32,098 nt of DNA. Origin: Pseudonocardia sp. 73-21. Lineage in GTDB: Bacteria; Actinomycetota; Actinomycetes; Mycobacteriales; Pseudonocardiaceae. The position numbers were made by a program, and so were the translations under genes. The stretch covers positions 1 to 32,098 of the forward strand of contig NZ_MKVV01000016.1 in the NCBI RefSeq assembly GCF_001899645.1, written 5' to 3'. The notes below the pieces were generated by a model. It was given only the letters and a program-made list of their open reading frames with translations, searched no databases and was not told the DNA's origin. Each line of letters opens with the position of its first letter. The stretch's first letter is position 1. Of this stretch, positions 25,532 to 32,098 are shown one piece after another.

Positions 25532-25663
25532 TTGCCGGACGCCGGTGCGCGTCGGCTCCTCGTGGACCTCTCCGGCGCGGAGGTCCTCGTGCCCGGGCTC
25601 GAGGCCGTGCTGGCCCGCAAGGCTCGGCGCGCCCGGTCCGCGGGCGGCTGGCCCGTGCGGGTC
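25532..25663 (+). pseudogene. STAS-like (anti-sigma antagonist) fragment
   Basis: A 44-residue stretch reads RRLLVDLSGAEVLVPGLEAVLARKARRA followed by SAGGWPVRV. This resembles the beta-strand, helix and strand of STAS domains (VDLSGVxFL-type core). Before and after it the frame loses resemblance, and no RBS is seen. It sits in the 278-nt gap between the MarR fragment and the patatin gene, which has no intact gene. On the opposite strand a short stretch (about 25665-25745, with FWSFGGLFLVG) also looks protein-like but I cannot place it. Confidence 0.4.
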
Positions 25664-25774
25664 AGGTCACGGCGGAAGTCCTCGCCCGCCGGGTCGTCGC
25701 TGCCCGGGGAGCCGACGAGGAACAGCCCGCCGAACGACCAGAAGGCCTGCCCGCAAGGCGGTCAACCGCGGTTG

Positions 25775-26722
25775 TCAGCCGGTGACCCGCCCGGTGCTGA
25801 CCCGCTCCAGCGCGGCCTCCACGGTGGCGTACCCGATGCGCGAGGCCCGGTAGACGCGCGAGACGTCGATGGTCAGGCCCGTGACGCCCGCGTCCTCGCC
25901 GGGGCGGAGCGCCAGCAGGTGCCGGCCGTCGCGGGACGGGTGCGCGGCGTCGTCGATGACGGCCAGCACCGGGCCGATGCGGTGGCCCTCCTGCGCGATC
26001 GAGCCCAGGCCGGGGGCGAGCCGGTCCAGGGCGCGGGCCCACCTGGCGGGGCCGGCGCCCGGATCGGGCCGGTGCCCGGAGCGGTTGAGCAGCGCGAGCA
26101 CGTGCGTGGCGCCGTCGCGCAGGGCGCGCAGCACCGGCAGCGGCTCGGAGACCGACCCGTCGATCCAGCGCCGTCCCTGCAGTTCGACGGGCGGCCCGGC
26201 CAGCACGGGGATCGCGGCGGTGGCCCGGAACGCCACCTTCCACTCGTCGGGGTCGCGGGGTTCGAGCACGTGCGGCGTGAGGTCGGTGACGTCGGTGGCG
26301 ATCACCCGCAGCGGGACGGGCGAGGCGTGCAGGCGGTCCCAGGGCATCGGCTTGGAGTGGACCATGATGTCGTCGAGCAGGTGGTCGAGCGACACCACCG
26401 GCTTCCGGGTGCGCAGGCGGCGCAGGTCGGCGAACTCCCGGCAGGCCATGTCCTCGAAGAAGATGTGCGCGGCGCCGCGGCCGTCGCCGAGCAGCAGGGC
26501 GCCGCCGATGTAGGCGCCGGCCGAGCTGCCGTAGACCGCGTCGAAGCCGCCCGCGAGACCCGCGTCGTCGAGCGCGTGCGCCATCCCGCCGGCGTAGGCG
26601 CCGCGCATGCCGCCACCGGCGACGACGAGGGCGATGTGGTGGCCGTCGTCCCGGTTCCCGGTGTCGCGTCGGCGGACGAGGGCGCGCAGCACCTCGTCGT
26701 CGCCGGGAAGGGGTGAGCTCAT
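25775..26722 (-). CDS. Patatin-like phospholipase
   Basis: The 315-aa protein is a patatin-fold lipid acyl hydrolase. It has the Gly-rich oxyanion loop AGGGMRGAYAGG (35-46), the nucleophile GSSAG (65-69, Ser67) and the dyad aspartate in WIDGSVSEP (D188). The length is typical of bacterial patatins of the YjjU/RssA-like group with about 300 residues. No signal peptide is present, so it acts in the cytoplasm or at the inner membrane face. The ATG at 26720-26722 lies 7 nt after the stop of the 2H phosphoesterase gene. The three minus-strand genes 27544-25775 probably form an operon. Confidence 0.92.
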   Translation of the reverse strand: MSSPLPGDDEVLRALVRRRDTGNRDDGHHIALVVAGGGMRGAYAGGMAHALDDAGLAGGFDAVYGSSAGAYIGGALLLGDGRGAAHIFFEDMACREFADLRRLRTRKPVVSLDHLLDDIMVHSKPMPWDRLHASPVPLRVIATDVTDLTPHVLEPRDPDEWKVAFRATAAIPVLAGPPVELQGRRWIDGSVSEPLPVLRALRDGATHVLALLNRSGHRPDPGAGPARWARALDRLAPGLGSIAQEGHRIGPVLAVIDDAAHPSRDGRHLLALRPGEDAGVTGLTIDVSRVYRASRIGYATVEAALERVSTGRVTG

Positions 26723-26729
26723 GGACCGA

Positions 26730-27251
26730 TCATCCCAGGGGGAGCCGCGCGACCGTGCGCCACGAGTCCGGGAGGCGGGAGCCGGCCAGCAGTTGGGCCG
26801 CCCGGATCTCGGCCGTGAACGGCAGGCCGGTCTCGAGGTGGGCGGCGACGGCACGCAGCCGGGGCAGTGGGGCGTCATGACCGACGGTCAGGTGCGGAAC
26901 GGGTTCGCGGCCGTGCTCACCGCCGTAGGGGACGGCCCCGAACCGCTCCTGGACGGCGAGGGTGAGCCGCACGAACGGGTCGGCGGGCTCGGGGGCCAGC
27001 CACACGACGTCGTCACCGAACCAGTCGACGCGGCAGAACGTGGCCGTGAACGACGGCGTGGCGGCGACGACCTCCCGCAGCGCGGGCAGGTCGATCTCGG
27101 CAAGCGGCAGGAACGGGAACAGCACCGTGACGTGGGCCGGGACGCCGCGCGCCGCACTCGCGTCGAGCTCGAGACGCAGATCGCGGACGAGGGGCTCCGC
27201 CTCGGCGACGGGGACGACGACGGCGGTCAGCTCGGGCTCCACCGGCCCCAT
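26730..27251 (-). CDS. 2'-5' RNA ligase/2H phosphoesterase-family protein
   Basis: The 173-aa protein has the two tandem H-x-T/S motifs of the 2H superfamily: PAHVTVL (H40, T42) and VPHLTVG (H120, T122). They sit about 80 residues apart, as the fold requires. Family members hydrolyse or form 2'-5' or cyclic phosphodiester bonds in RNA or nucleotides; the substrate here is unknown. The ATG at 27249-27251 is 8 nt after the small membrane protein gene. Its company with a patatin is unusual and may be an operon of chance or a lipid/nucleotide link. Confidence 0.9.
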   Translation of the reverse strand: MGPVEPELTAVVVPVAEAEPLVRDLRLELDASAARGVPAHVTVLFPFLPLAEIDLPALREVVAATPSFTATFCRVDWFGDDVVWLAPEPADPFVRLTLAVQERFGAVPYGGEHGREPVPHLTVGHDAPLPRLRAVAAHLETGLPFTAEIRAAQLLAGSRLPDSWRTVARLPLG

Positions 27252-27259
27252 CGTGCCGG

Positions 27260-27544
27260 TCAGCTGAAGACGGCGCCCGTGAGTTCGAGCAGCGCACCCA
27301 GCAGGGCGACGGCGATGATCAGGGCGAGCACCGCGGCGATCGCGCTGACCGCGAACCGGCCGGCCACCCCGGGCGCGGGTGCGGTGGGCGCGGCGAACGG
27401 GCCGCTGCCGTAGGGGGCGGCGGCGGGGAGGACCTCCGAAGCGGTCCGCTGGGCGGGGATCGTGGGGAACCGCTCGGTGGGGGCCTCGGCCTCCCAGCTG
27501 ATCGGGGTGGCGCGCGGGAGCGTCCGGGTGCGGGGTGCGGCCAT
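27260..27544 (-). CDS. Small C-terminal-anchored membrane protein
   Basis: The 94-aa product has a hydrophilic N-terminal part with WEAEAPTERFPTIPA and a Pro/Ala-rich linker, followed by one TM helix (about 64-87) near the C-terminus. This suggests a tail-anchored or single-pass protein with a cytoplasmic N-terminus. No family is recognised. It starts the minus-strand three-gene unit and diverges from the serine hydrolase across a 157-nt gap. The ATG at 27542-27544 is the natural start. Confidence 0.75.
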   Translation of the reverse strand: MAAPRTRTLPRATPISWEAEAPTERFPTIPAQRTASEVLPAAAPYGSGPFAAPTAPAPGVAGRFAVSAIAAVLALIIAVALLGALLELTGAVFS

Positions 27545-27652
27545 CGTTCACCGGTCCTTGTCAGTGAGCCGCGGTACGGCCCTGTACCCCGCTTGTCGGG
27601 ACGCGGCTGCAGGTCGTTATCCCAGGTCGGAGGGGTTCACCCGGTCCAGTGA

Positions 27653-27684
27653 CGATCACCGCCGACCATGACGGGTGGTGATCG
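27653..27684. promoter_or_regulatory. Inverted repeat upstream of the serine hydrolase gene
   Basis: CGATCACC (27653-27660) pairs with GGTGATCG (27677-27684) around 16 nt. It lies in the divergent region between the minus-strand small membrane protein and the serine hydrolase. It covers an alternative GTG start (27675), which makes that start less likely. It could be an operator; no regulator gene is adjacent. Confidence 0.4.
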
Positions 27685-27701
27685 GGAGTAGGGTCGCGGC
27701 C

Positions 27702-28934
27702 GTGGCTGAGCTCAAGGTGGACGCCGAGCCGGGAGAGGTCGGTTTCGACGCCGATCGCCTGGGGCGCATCGATTCCCACTTCCGTCGCTACGTCGACGAC
27801 GGACGTCTCCCCGGCTGGACGATCGCCGTCGCACGCCGCGGCCGGGTCGCCCATCTGGCCCATTACGGCCTGGCCGACCTGGAGGCCGATCGCGCCGTCG
27901 CCGACGACACCGTGTGGCGCATCTACTCGATGACCAAGCCGATCACCTCGGTGGCGGCGATGATGCTCTACGAGCGCGGCGCGCTGGAGCTGACCGATCC
28001 GGTCTCGCGCTACATCCCCGCGTTCGCCGACCTGCGCGTCTACCGCGCCGGGTCGGCCGCCAACCCCGGCACGGTGCCCGCGAGCGAGCCGATGCGGGTC
28101 TGGCACCTGCTGAGCCACACCTCCGGGCTCACCTACGGCTTCCACCACGCCCACCCCGTCGACGAGATGTACCGGGCGAAGGGCTTCGAGTTCGGCGCGC
28201 CGCGCGGCATGGACCTCGAGACCGCGTGCGACGCGTTCGCGCAGTTCCCGCTGGTGTTCGATCCCGGCACGGAGTGGAACTACTCGGTGGCCACCGACGT
28301 GCTCGGCCGGGTGGTCGAGGTGGCGTCGGGGAAGAAGCTCGACGCGTTCCTCGCCGAGGAGATCCTCGGCCCGCTGGACATGACCGACACGGCGTTCTCC
28401 GTCGGCGGGGCCGATCTCGACCGGCTCGCGGCGCTCTATGTCCGCAACCCCGCGGGCGGCCTGCGCCGCTACGACACGATGGGCGCCGCCGCCACGCACG
28501 AGCCCACCTACCTCTCCGGCGGTGGCGGGCTCGTCTCCACCGCCGCCGACTACCACCGCTTCACGCAGATGCTCGCCCGCGGCGGCGAGCTGGACGGCGT
28601 GCGGCTGCTATCGCCGCGCACCGTCGCCTACATGGCCACCAACCACCTGCCCGGCGGCCACGACCTCGACACGGTCGGCCGGCCGATCTTCGCCGAGTCG
28701 TCCTACGCGGGTGTCGGGTTCGGGCTCGGCTTCTCCGTCGTGCTCGACCCGGCCGCGGGCAAGGGCGTCACCAGCCTCGGGGAGTACGCGTGGGGCGGCC
28801 TGGCCAGCACCGCGTTCTGGGTGGACCCCGTCGAGGAGATCACCGCGATGTTCTTCACCCAGCTCCTCCCCTCGAGCACCTATCCGATTCGTCCGCAGCT
28901 GCGGACGCTGGTCAACCAGGCGGTGGTGGACTGA
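27702..28934 (+). CDS. Serine hydrolase of the beta-lactamase/esterase (class C-like) family
   Basis: The 410-aa protein has the SxxK motif SMTK (S76-K79), YSV as the YxN-type motif (194-196 in WNYSVATDV), and the LLSHTSGLTYGF block (136-147) typical of EstB-type esterases and penicillin-binding-protein-like hydrolases. A WGG in EYAWGGLAST occupies the place of the KTG-type motif. There is no signal peptide, so it acts in the cytoplasm, which argues against cell-wall penicillin binding. GTG 27702 gives the common AELKVDAEP N-terminus. GTG 27675 would add nine residues but lies in an inverted repeat. The stop overlaps the next ATG (TGATG). Confidence 0.9.
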   Translation: MAELKVDAEPGEVGFDADRLGRIDSHFRRYVDDGRLPGWTIAVARRGRVAHLAHYGLADLEADRAVADDTVWRIYSMTKPITSVAAMMLYERGALELTDPVSRYIPAFADLRVYRAGSAANPGTVPASEPMRVWHLLSHTSGLTYGFHHAHPVDEMYRAKGFEFGAPRGMDLETACDAFAQFPLVFDPGTEWNYSVATDVLGRVVEVASGKKLDAFLAEEILGPLDMTDTAFSVGGADLDRLAALYVRNPAGGLRRYDTMGAAATHEPTYLSGGGGLVSTAADYHRFTQMLARGGELDGVRLLSPRTVAYMATNHLPGGHDLDTVGRPIFAESSYAGVGFGLGFSVVLDPAAGKGVTSLGEYAWGGLASTAFWVDPVEEITAMFFTQLLPSSTYPIRPQLRTLVNQAVVD

Positions 28935-29329
28935 TGTCCAACGCTCTCGCGTTCCTCATCCGGGTGGTGGTGATCGCGGTCAGCCTGTGGGTGGCCACGC
29001 TGATCGTCCCCGGCATCGACAACTCGGCCGGTACCACGGCCAGCCGGGTCGGCACGCTCGTCGTGGTCGCGCTGATCTTCGGTCTGGTCAACGCCACGAT
29101 CAAGCCGATCATCAAGACGCTCGGCTGCGCGTTCTACCTGCTGACGCTGGGCCTGATCGGGCTCGTCGTCAACGCGTTGCTGTTCATGCTCGTCGGCTAC
29201 CTCTCCAGCAGCCTCGGGCTGCCGTTCAGCGTAGGCGGGTTCGGCGCGGCGTTCGTCGGGGCGATCGTGGTGGCCGTCGTCAGCTTCGTGCTGCACGTCC
29301 TGATCCCGGACCGCCTCGACCAGCGATAG
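28934..29329 (+). CDS. Phage-holin-family (DUF360/YvlD-like) four-helix membrane protein
   Basis: The 131-aa protein has four TM helices and the family pattern: an N-terminal IRVVVIAVSLWVATLIVPGI helix, IFGLVNATIKPIIKTL, the LYLLTLGL-like FYLLTLGLIGLVVNALLFML helix, and a C-terminal FVGAIVVAVVSFVLHVLI helix. This is the Phage_holin_4_2 group; despite the name, chromosomal members are common and are not evidence of phage. The ATG overlaps the hydrolase stop (TGATG), so the pair is coupled. The last 50 nt overlap the 3' end of the convergent LysR gene. Confidence 0.9.
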   Translation: MSNALAFLIRVVVIAVSLWVATLIVPGIDNSAGTTASRVGTLVVVALIFGLVNATIKPIIKTLGCAFYLLTLGLIGLVVNALLFMLVGYLSSSLGLPFSVGGFGAAFVGAIVVAVVSFVLHVLIPDRLDQR

Positions 29330-30239
29330 GCCAGGCCGGGCCCCAGGTCCCGGCCTCCGGGCCGGGTGGGAGGGACGCGAGGTAACCGCGCAGGACCGTG
29401 AGGGCCGCGTGCGGGTTGTCGCTGCGCCACACCAGCGAGTGCGGGTAGACCGGCGTCGGATCCCGCACGGCGACGCGGCGCAGGTCGTGACCGGCCGGCC
29501 AGACGAGCCGGGTCCGTTCCCCGACCAGCGTGGCCAGCGTCGGGGAACCGGCGACCACGTCGAGCAGCGCGTCGGTGCCGAAGTTGGGGCCGTTCACGTC
29601 GAGCGTCAGCCCGAACGCCGCGGCGAGCTCGTCGTAGAACGCGCCCCACTCGGTGCCGGGAACGGCGGCGGGCATCCAGATCGGGTGTGCGGCCAGCTCC
29701 GCGGGGGTGATCGCGGCGGTGGCGGCCAGGGCGTGGGCCGGTCCCGTGAGGACCTCGATGGGTTCGTCCAGGACCCGGACGGCGGCGACGCCGTCGGGGA
29801 GCGGGTGGGCGACGGCGCGGAAGGACGCGTCGACGGAGCCGGACCGGACGGCGTCCACGGCGGCGCGGGCGTCGAAGAGGGTCACGACGTCGAGCGCGAT
29901 CCCGGGATGGGCCCGGTGGAAGTCGCCGAGGACCTGTGCGGGGGCGATCCGCGGGTTGATCACGTCGACGCGCAGGGCACGGCCGCCGGGCCGGACGGAC
30001 GCCGCGGCCCGCTCCTCGGCCCGCAGGAGGTCGCGGGCGTGGGGCAGGAACGCGTGCCCGTCGGCGGTGGGCACGGCGCCCCGCGCGGTGCGGGTGAACA
30101 GGCGCACCCCGAGCTCGCGCTCCAGGGCCGCGACCCGCTTGGAGACGGCCTGCTGGGTGACGCCCAGGTCGTGGGCGGCCTCCTGGAACCGGCCCGCGTC
30201 GGCGACGGCCACGACCGTGCGCACACCGTCGAGGTCCAC
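29280..30239 (-). CDS. LysR-family transcriptional regulator
   Basis: The 319-aa protein has a LysR-type N-terminal winged helix (DLDGVRTVVAVADAGRFQEAA, then GVTQQAVSKRVAALERELGVRLFTR) and the two-lobed effector-binding domain. The last about 25 residues (PEAGTWGPAWPIAGRG and on) are a poorly conserved tail, because its 3' end overlaps the convergent holin-family gene by 50 nt. GTG 30237-30239 is chosen, as the homology begins at VDLDGVR. It diverges from an MFS gene and probably controls it. Confidence 0.9.
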   Translation of the reverse strand: MDLDGVRTVVAVADAGRFQEAAHDLGVTQQAVSKRVAALERELGVRLFTRTARGAVPTADGHAFLPHARDLLRAEERAAASVRPGGRALRVDVINPRIAPAQVLGDFHRAHPGIALDVVTLFDARAAVDAVRSGSVDASFRAVAHPLPDGVAAVRVLDEPIEVLTGPAHALAATAAITPAELAAHPIWMPAAVPGTEWGAFYDELAAAFGLTLDVNGPNFGTDALLDVVAGSPTLATLVGERTRLVWPAGHDLRRVAVRDPTPVYPHSLVWRSDNPHAALTVLRGYLASLPPGPEAGTWGPAWPIAGRGGPGSGRAARS

Positions 30240-30255
30240 GGCGCGGGACGCTAGT

Positions 30256-30270
30256 ACAACGGGCGGTTGT
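30256..30270. promoter_or_regulatory. Candidate LysR binding site
   Basis: ACAAC (30256-30260) and GTTGT (30266-30270) form a 5-5-5 inverted repeat between the LysR gene and the divergent MFS gene. A LysR-type regulator usually binds such a dyad in the shared promoter. Its position overlaps the upstream alternative MFS start (GTG 30269), which supports the later start at 30329. Confidence 0.45.
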
Positions 30271-30328
30271 GGCTCGCCGGGACCGCGGTTGTTGGACCCG
30301 CGGACCCGCCACCCGCTGTACTGCCGCG

Positions 30329-31540
30329 GTGGCACGCAGGCGGCTGGGGCGGCGGTTCGGGTGGCTCTGGACGGCGTACTCGGTGAGCACCTTCGGCACG
30401 TTCTTCGCGTTCGACGCGTTCACCGTCGTCGCGGTCCTCGTGCTGCACGCCGCACCGGTCGAGGTCTCGGTGCTGGCCGCGGCGGGGCCGGCCGTGGGTG
30501 CGCTGGTGGCGGTGCCGCTCGGTCCGTGGGTGGAGTTCCGCCGCAAGCGACCGGTGATGGTGGCCGTGGACCTGGTCCGGTTCGCCGCGGTGCTGAGCGT
30601 GCCCGTCGCGTTCGCGCTCGGCGGGCTGGGCCTCGCGCAGCTCGTGGTGGTGTCGGTGGTGGTCGGGACGGCCGATCTCGCCTTCACGGCGGCGAGCGGC
30701 GCCTACCTGAAGGGCCTCGTCGCGGGCGACGATCTGCTCGTCGCGAACGGGCGCTTCGAGTCCACGACCTGGACCGCGGTCCTGCTCGGGCCTCCGCTCG
30801 GTGGGGTGGCGATCGGGCTGTTCGGCCCCGTGACGTCGATGGCCGTGGACGCCGCCAGCTACCTGCTCTCGGCGGTGGGCATCCGGGCGATCGGCGGGGG
30901 CGAGCCGCGTCCGGCCCGCCGCGGCCCGGCGTCGGGCGGCCTGCTCGAGGGCTGGCGCCACATCCTCACCCATCCCACGCTGCGCCCGCTGTTCCTCAAC
31001 ACGGTGCTGGTCAACGGCCTGATCATGGCACCGGCGCCGCTGGTGGCCGTCCTCATGCTCGGTGACCTCGGGTTCGCCCCGTGGCAGTACGGGCTGGCGT
31101 TCGCCGTCCCCTGCGTGGGCGGTCTCGTCGGCGCGCGGCTCTCGGCCCCGCTCGTCGCGCGGTTCGGCTCCGGCCGCGTCATGGCCGCGTCCGGGACCCT
31201 GCGTGCGTGCTGGCCGATCGGGCTGGCCTTCGTCGGCCCCGGCGTCGGCGGGCTGGTGCTGGTGATGGCGGTCCAGCTCGGGCTGATCACCTGCATCGGC
31301 GTGTTCAACCCGGTGTACGCCACCTACCGGCTCGAGCGGACGGGCCCGGACCGGGTGTCCCGGGTGCTGTCCGCGTGGTCGGTGACCGGGCGGGCGTCCA
31401 TCGCCACCCTGACCGGGCTGGGCGGTCTGCTGGCCGCCGTCACGAGCGCCCGGACCGCCGTCGCGGTGGCGGGTGTCCTGCTCCTGGCTACCCCGCTCCT
31501 GCTGCCCCGGCGTCAGACGGGCCAGGTCTCCCGCCGGTAG
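30329..31540 (+). CDS. MFS transporter
   Basis: The 403-aa protein has about 12 TM helices and the cytoplasmic loop WVEFRRKRPVMVAVDL between TM2 and TM3, the MFS motif A position. It resembles the drug/solute MFS exporters with a single domain pair (YCJI/MFS_3-type). Substrate is unknown. GTG 30329 is preferred: an upstream GTG (30269) would add 20 Arg/Cys-rich residues and lies in a probable regulatory site. The last 28 nt overlap the convergent TenA gene. Its divergent LysR neighbour probably regulates it. Confidence 0.85.
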   Translation: MARRRLGRRFGWLWTAYSVSTFGTFFAFDAFTVVAVLVLHAAPVEVSVLAAAGPAVGALVAVPLGPWVEFRRKRPVMVAVDLVRFAAVLSVPVAFALGGLGLAQLVVVSVVVGTADLAFTAASGAYLKGLVAGDDLLVANGRFESTTWTAVLLGPPLGGVAIGLFGPVTSMAVDAASYLLSAVGIRAIGGGEPRPARRGPASGGLLEGWRHILTHPTLRPLFLNTVLVNGLIMAPAPLVAVLMLGDLGFAPWQYGLAFAVPCVGGLVGARLSAPLVARFGSGRVMAASGTLRACWPIGLAFVGPGVGGLVLVMAVQLGLITCIGVFNPVYATYRLERTGPDRVSRVLSAWSVTGRASIATLTGLGGLLAAVTSARTAVAVAGVLLLATPLLLPRRQTGQVSRR

Positions 31541-32098
31541 CCCGCGTCCCAGAACATCCACTCGTAGCGTGAGGTGGTGCGGTGGTGCTCGCGCATCCGG
31601 TCCAGCTCGGCGTCGGAGAGCGTGGTTCCCAGCTTGTCGGTCACATCCAGCACCGCGTCGACGACGGCCCGGAACTCCGCGCCGCCGTACATCGCGATCC
31701 AGCGGGCGTAGAGGGGGTCGGGGGAGCTGCGCGCCACCAGCTCCTCACCGACGCGGGCGTAGATCCAGTAGCAGGGCAGCACCGCGCCCACGGCCTCGGC
31801 GAACGACCCGCCGTACGCCGTGGCCAGCATGTAGCTGACGTAGGCGCGGGTGGTGGGGGCCACCGGTTCCCGCGCCGCGTCCTCGGGGGTGGAGCCCAGA
31901 TCCGTCATCAGCGACGCGTGCAGGTCCTGCTCGGCGGCCAGAGCCCCCGCAGCGTGCTCGGCGAACATGACGGTGTCGGCGGGGTCGGTGGCCTTGGCCG
32001 CACACACGGTCAGGGCCCGCGCGTAGCCGCGCAGGTAGTGGGCGTCCTGGACGATGTAGTGCCGGAACGCCTCCCGCGGCAGCGAGCCGTCGGTCAGC
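31513..32098 (-). CDS. TenA/thiaminase II-family protein (5' end beyond window)
   Basis: This is the C-terminal 194 residues of a TenA-family protein. Visible signatures are RHYIVQDAHYLRGYARAL (with the conserved Asp), LPCYWIYARVGEEL (the Cys corresponding to the TenA nucleophile) and FWDAGYRRETW near the end (with the catalytic-type Glu). TenA hydrolyses aminopyrimidine precursors in thiamine salvage. The first part of the gene lies beyond 32098, so the start is not visible. No TPP riboswitch or thi gene is visible in the window. The 3' end overlaps the MFS gene by 28 nt. Confidence 0.9.
   Translation of the reverse strand, partial: LTDGSLPREAFRHYIVQDAHYLRGYARALTVCAAKATDPADTVMFAEHAAGALAAEQDLHASLMTDLGSTPEDAAREPVAPTTRAYVSYMLATAYGGSFAEAVGAVLPCYWIYARVGEELVARSSPDPLYARWIAMYGGAEFRAVVDAVLDVTDKLGTTLSDAELDRMREHHRTTSRYEWMFWDAGYRRETWPV

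Noticed and set aside
25775..27544. Complete defence system (patatin effector with cyclase)
   Set aside because: No cyclase, sensor or ubiquitin-like partner is present, so the genes are described only as an operon.
28934..29329. Evidence for a prophage from the holin-like name
   Set aside because: Chromosomal proteins of this group are widespread membrane proteins, and no other phage gene lies nearby.
31513..32098. TPP riboswitch for the TenA gene
   Set aside because: The 5' end of the gene is outside the window, so a leader cannot be examined; none is visible inside.

Overview
The window is chromosomal DNA from a very GC-rich actinobacterium. GTG starts are frequent, genes are packed with 4-nt stop/start overlaps, and GC at third codon positions is extreme. 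The content (actinobacterial nuo cluster, KorAB, a mycobacterial-type OmpA/accessory pair, an AICE-type integrase scrap) points to the Pseudonocardiales, perhaps Pseudonocardia. That placement is an inference from gene content; no marker gene was compared.

Positions 1-7374 hold the distal part of the respiratory complex I operon (nuoJ, nuoK, nuoL, nuoM, nuoN). It is followed 4 nt later by a long-chain polyprenyl diphosphate synthase that probably makes the side chain of menaquinone, the quinone this complex reduces. Positions 7375-7515 are a cluster of short GCGAGTCGG-type repeats between convergent genes. On the minus strand follow a RarD-type transporter and an alpha/beta hydrolase with a C-terminal extension. 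On the plus strand follows a two-gene unit: an OmpA-domain membrane protein and a small membrane protein, similar in layout to mycobacterial arfA-arfC. A strong bidirectional hairpin at 10617-10654 separates it from korA-korB (2-oxoglutarate:ferredoxin oxidoreductase) and an enoyl-CoA hydratase-family gene, all on the minus strand.

Positions 14536-19741 look like a regulated metabolic island. A TetR regulator and a translationally coupled SAM methyltransferase (minus) diverge from a permease, a sugar-lactone-oxidase-type flavoprotein and a PLP enzyme of the D-threonine aldolase/D-serine dehydratase fold (plus), all overlapping by 4 nt. A perfect 9-3-9 palindrome in the divergent promoter is the likely TetR operator. 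HtpX, an AraC-type regulator, a tiny membrane protein and YajQ follow.

Positions 22497-25774 are a plastic region around tRNA-Tyr. The terminator just after the tRNA is duplicated 1.1 kb away. Between the copies lie the C-terminal scrap of a tyrosine integrase and a VOC-family gene. Beyond the second copy are a decayed SAM methyltransferase fragment, intact RNase HI, a PrmC-like methyltransferase, a 3'-truncated MarR gene and a STAS-like scrap. I read this as the scar of a lost integrative element plus later deletions.

From 25775 to the end are a three-gene minus unit (small membrane protein, 2H phosphoesterase, patatin), a serine hydrolase coupled to a four-helix membrane protein, a LysR/MFS divergent pair, and a TenA-family gene cut by the window edge. 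No CRISPR array, rRNA, intact insertion sequence or defence system was seen. The most unusual parts are the tRNA-Tyr scar, the TetR-controlled permease/oxidase/PLP-enzyme operon, and two enzymes that appear to lack catalytic residues.
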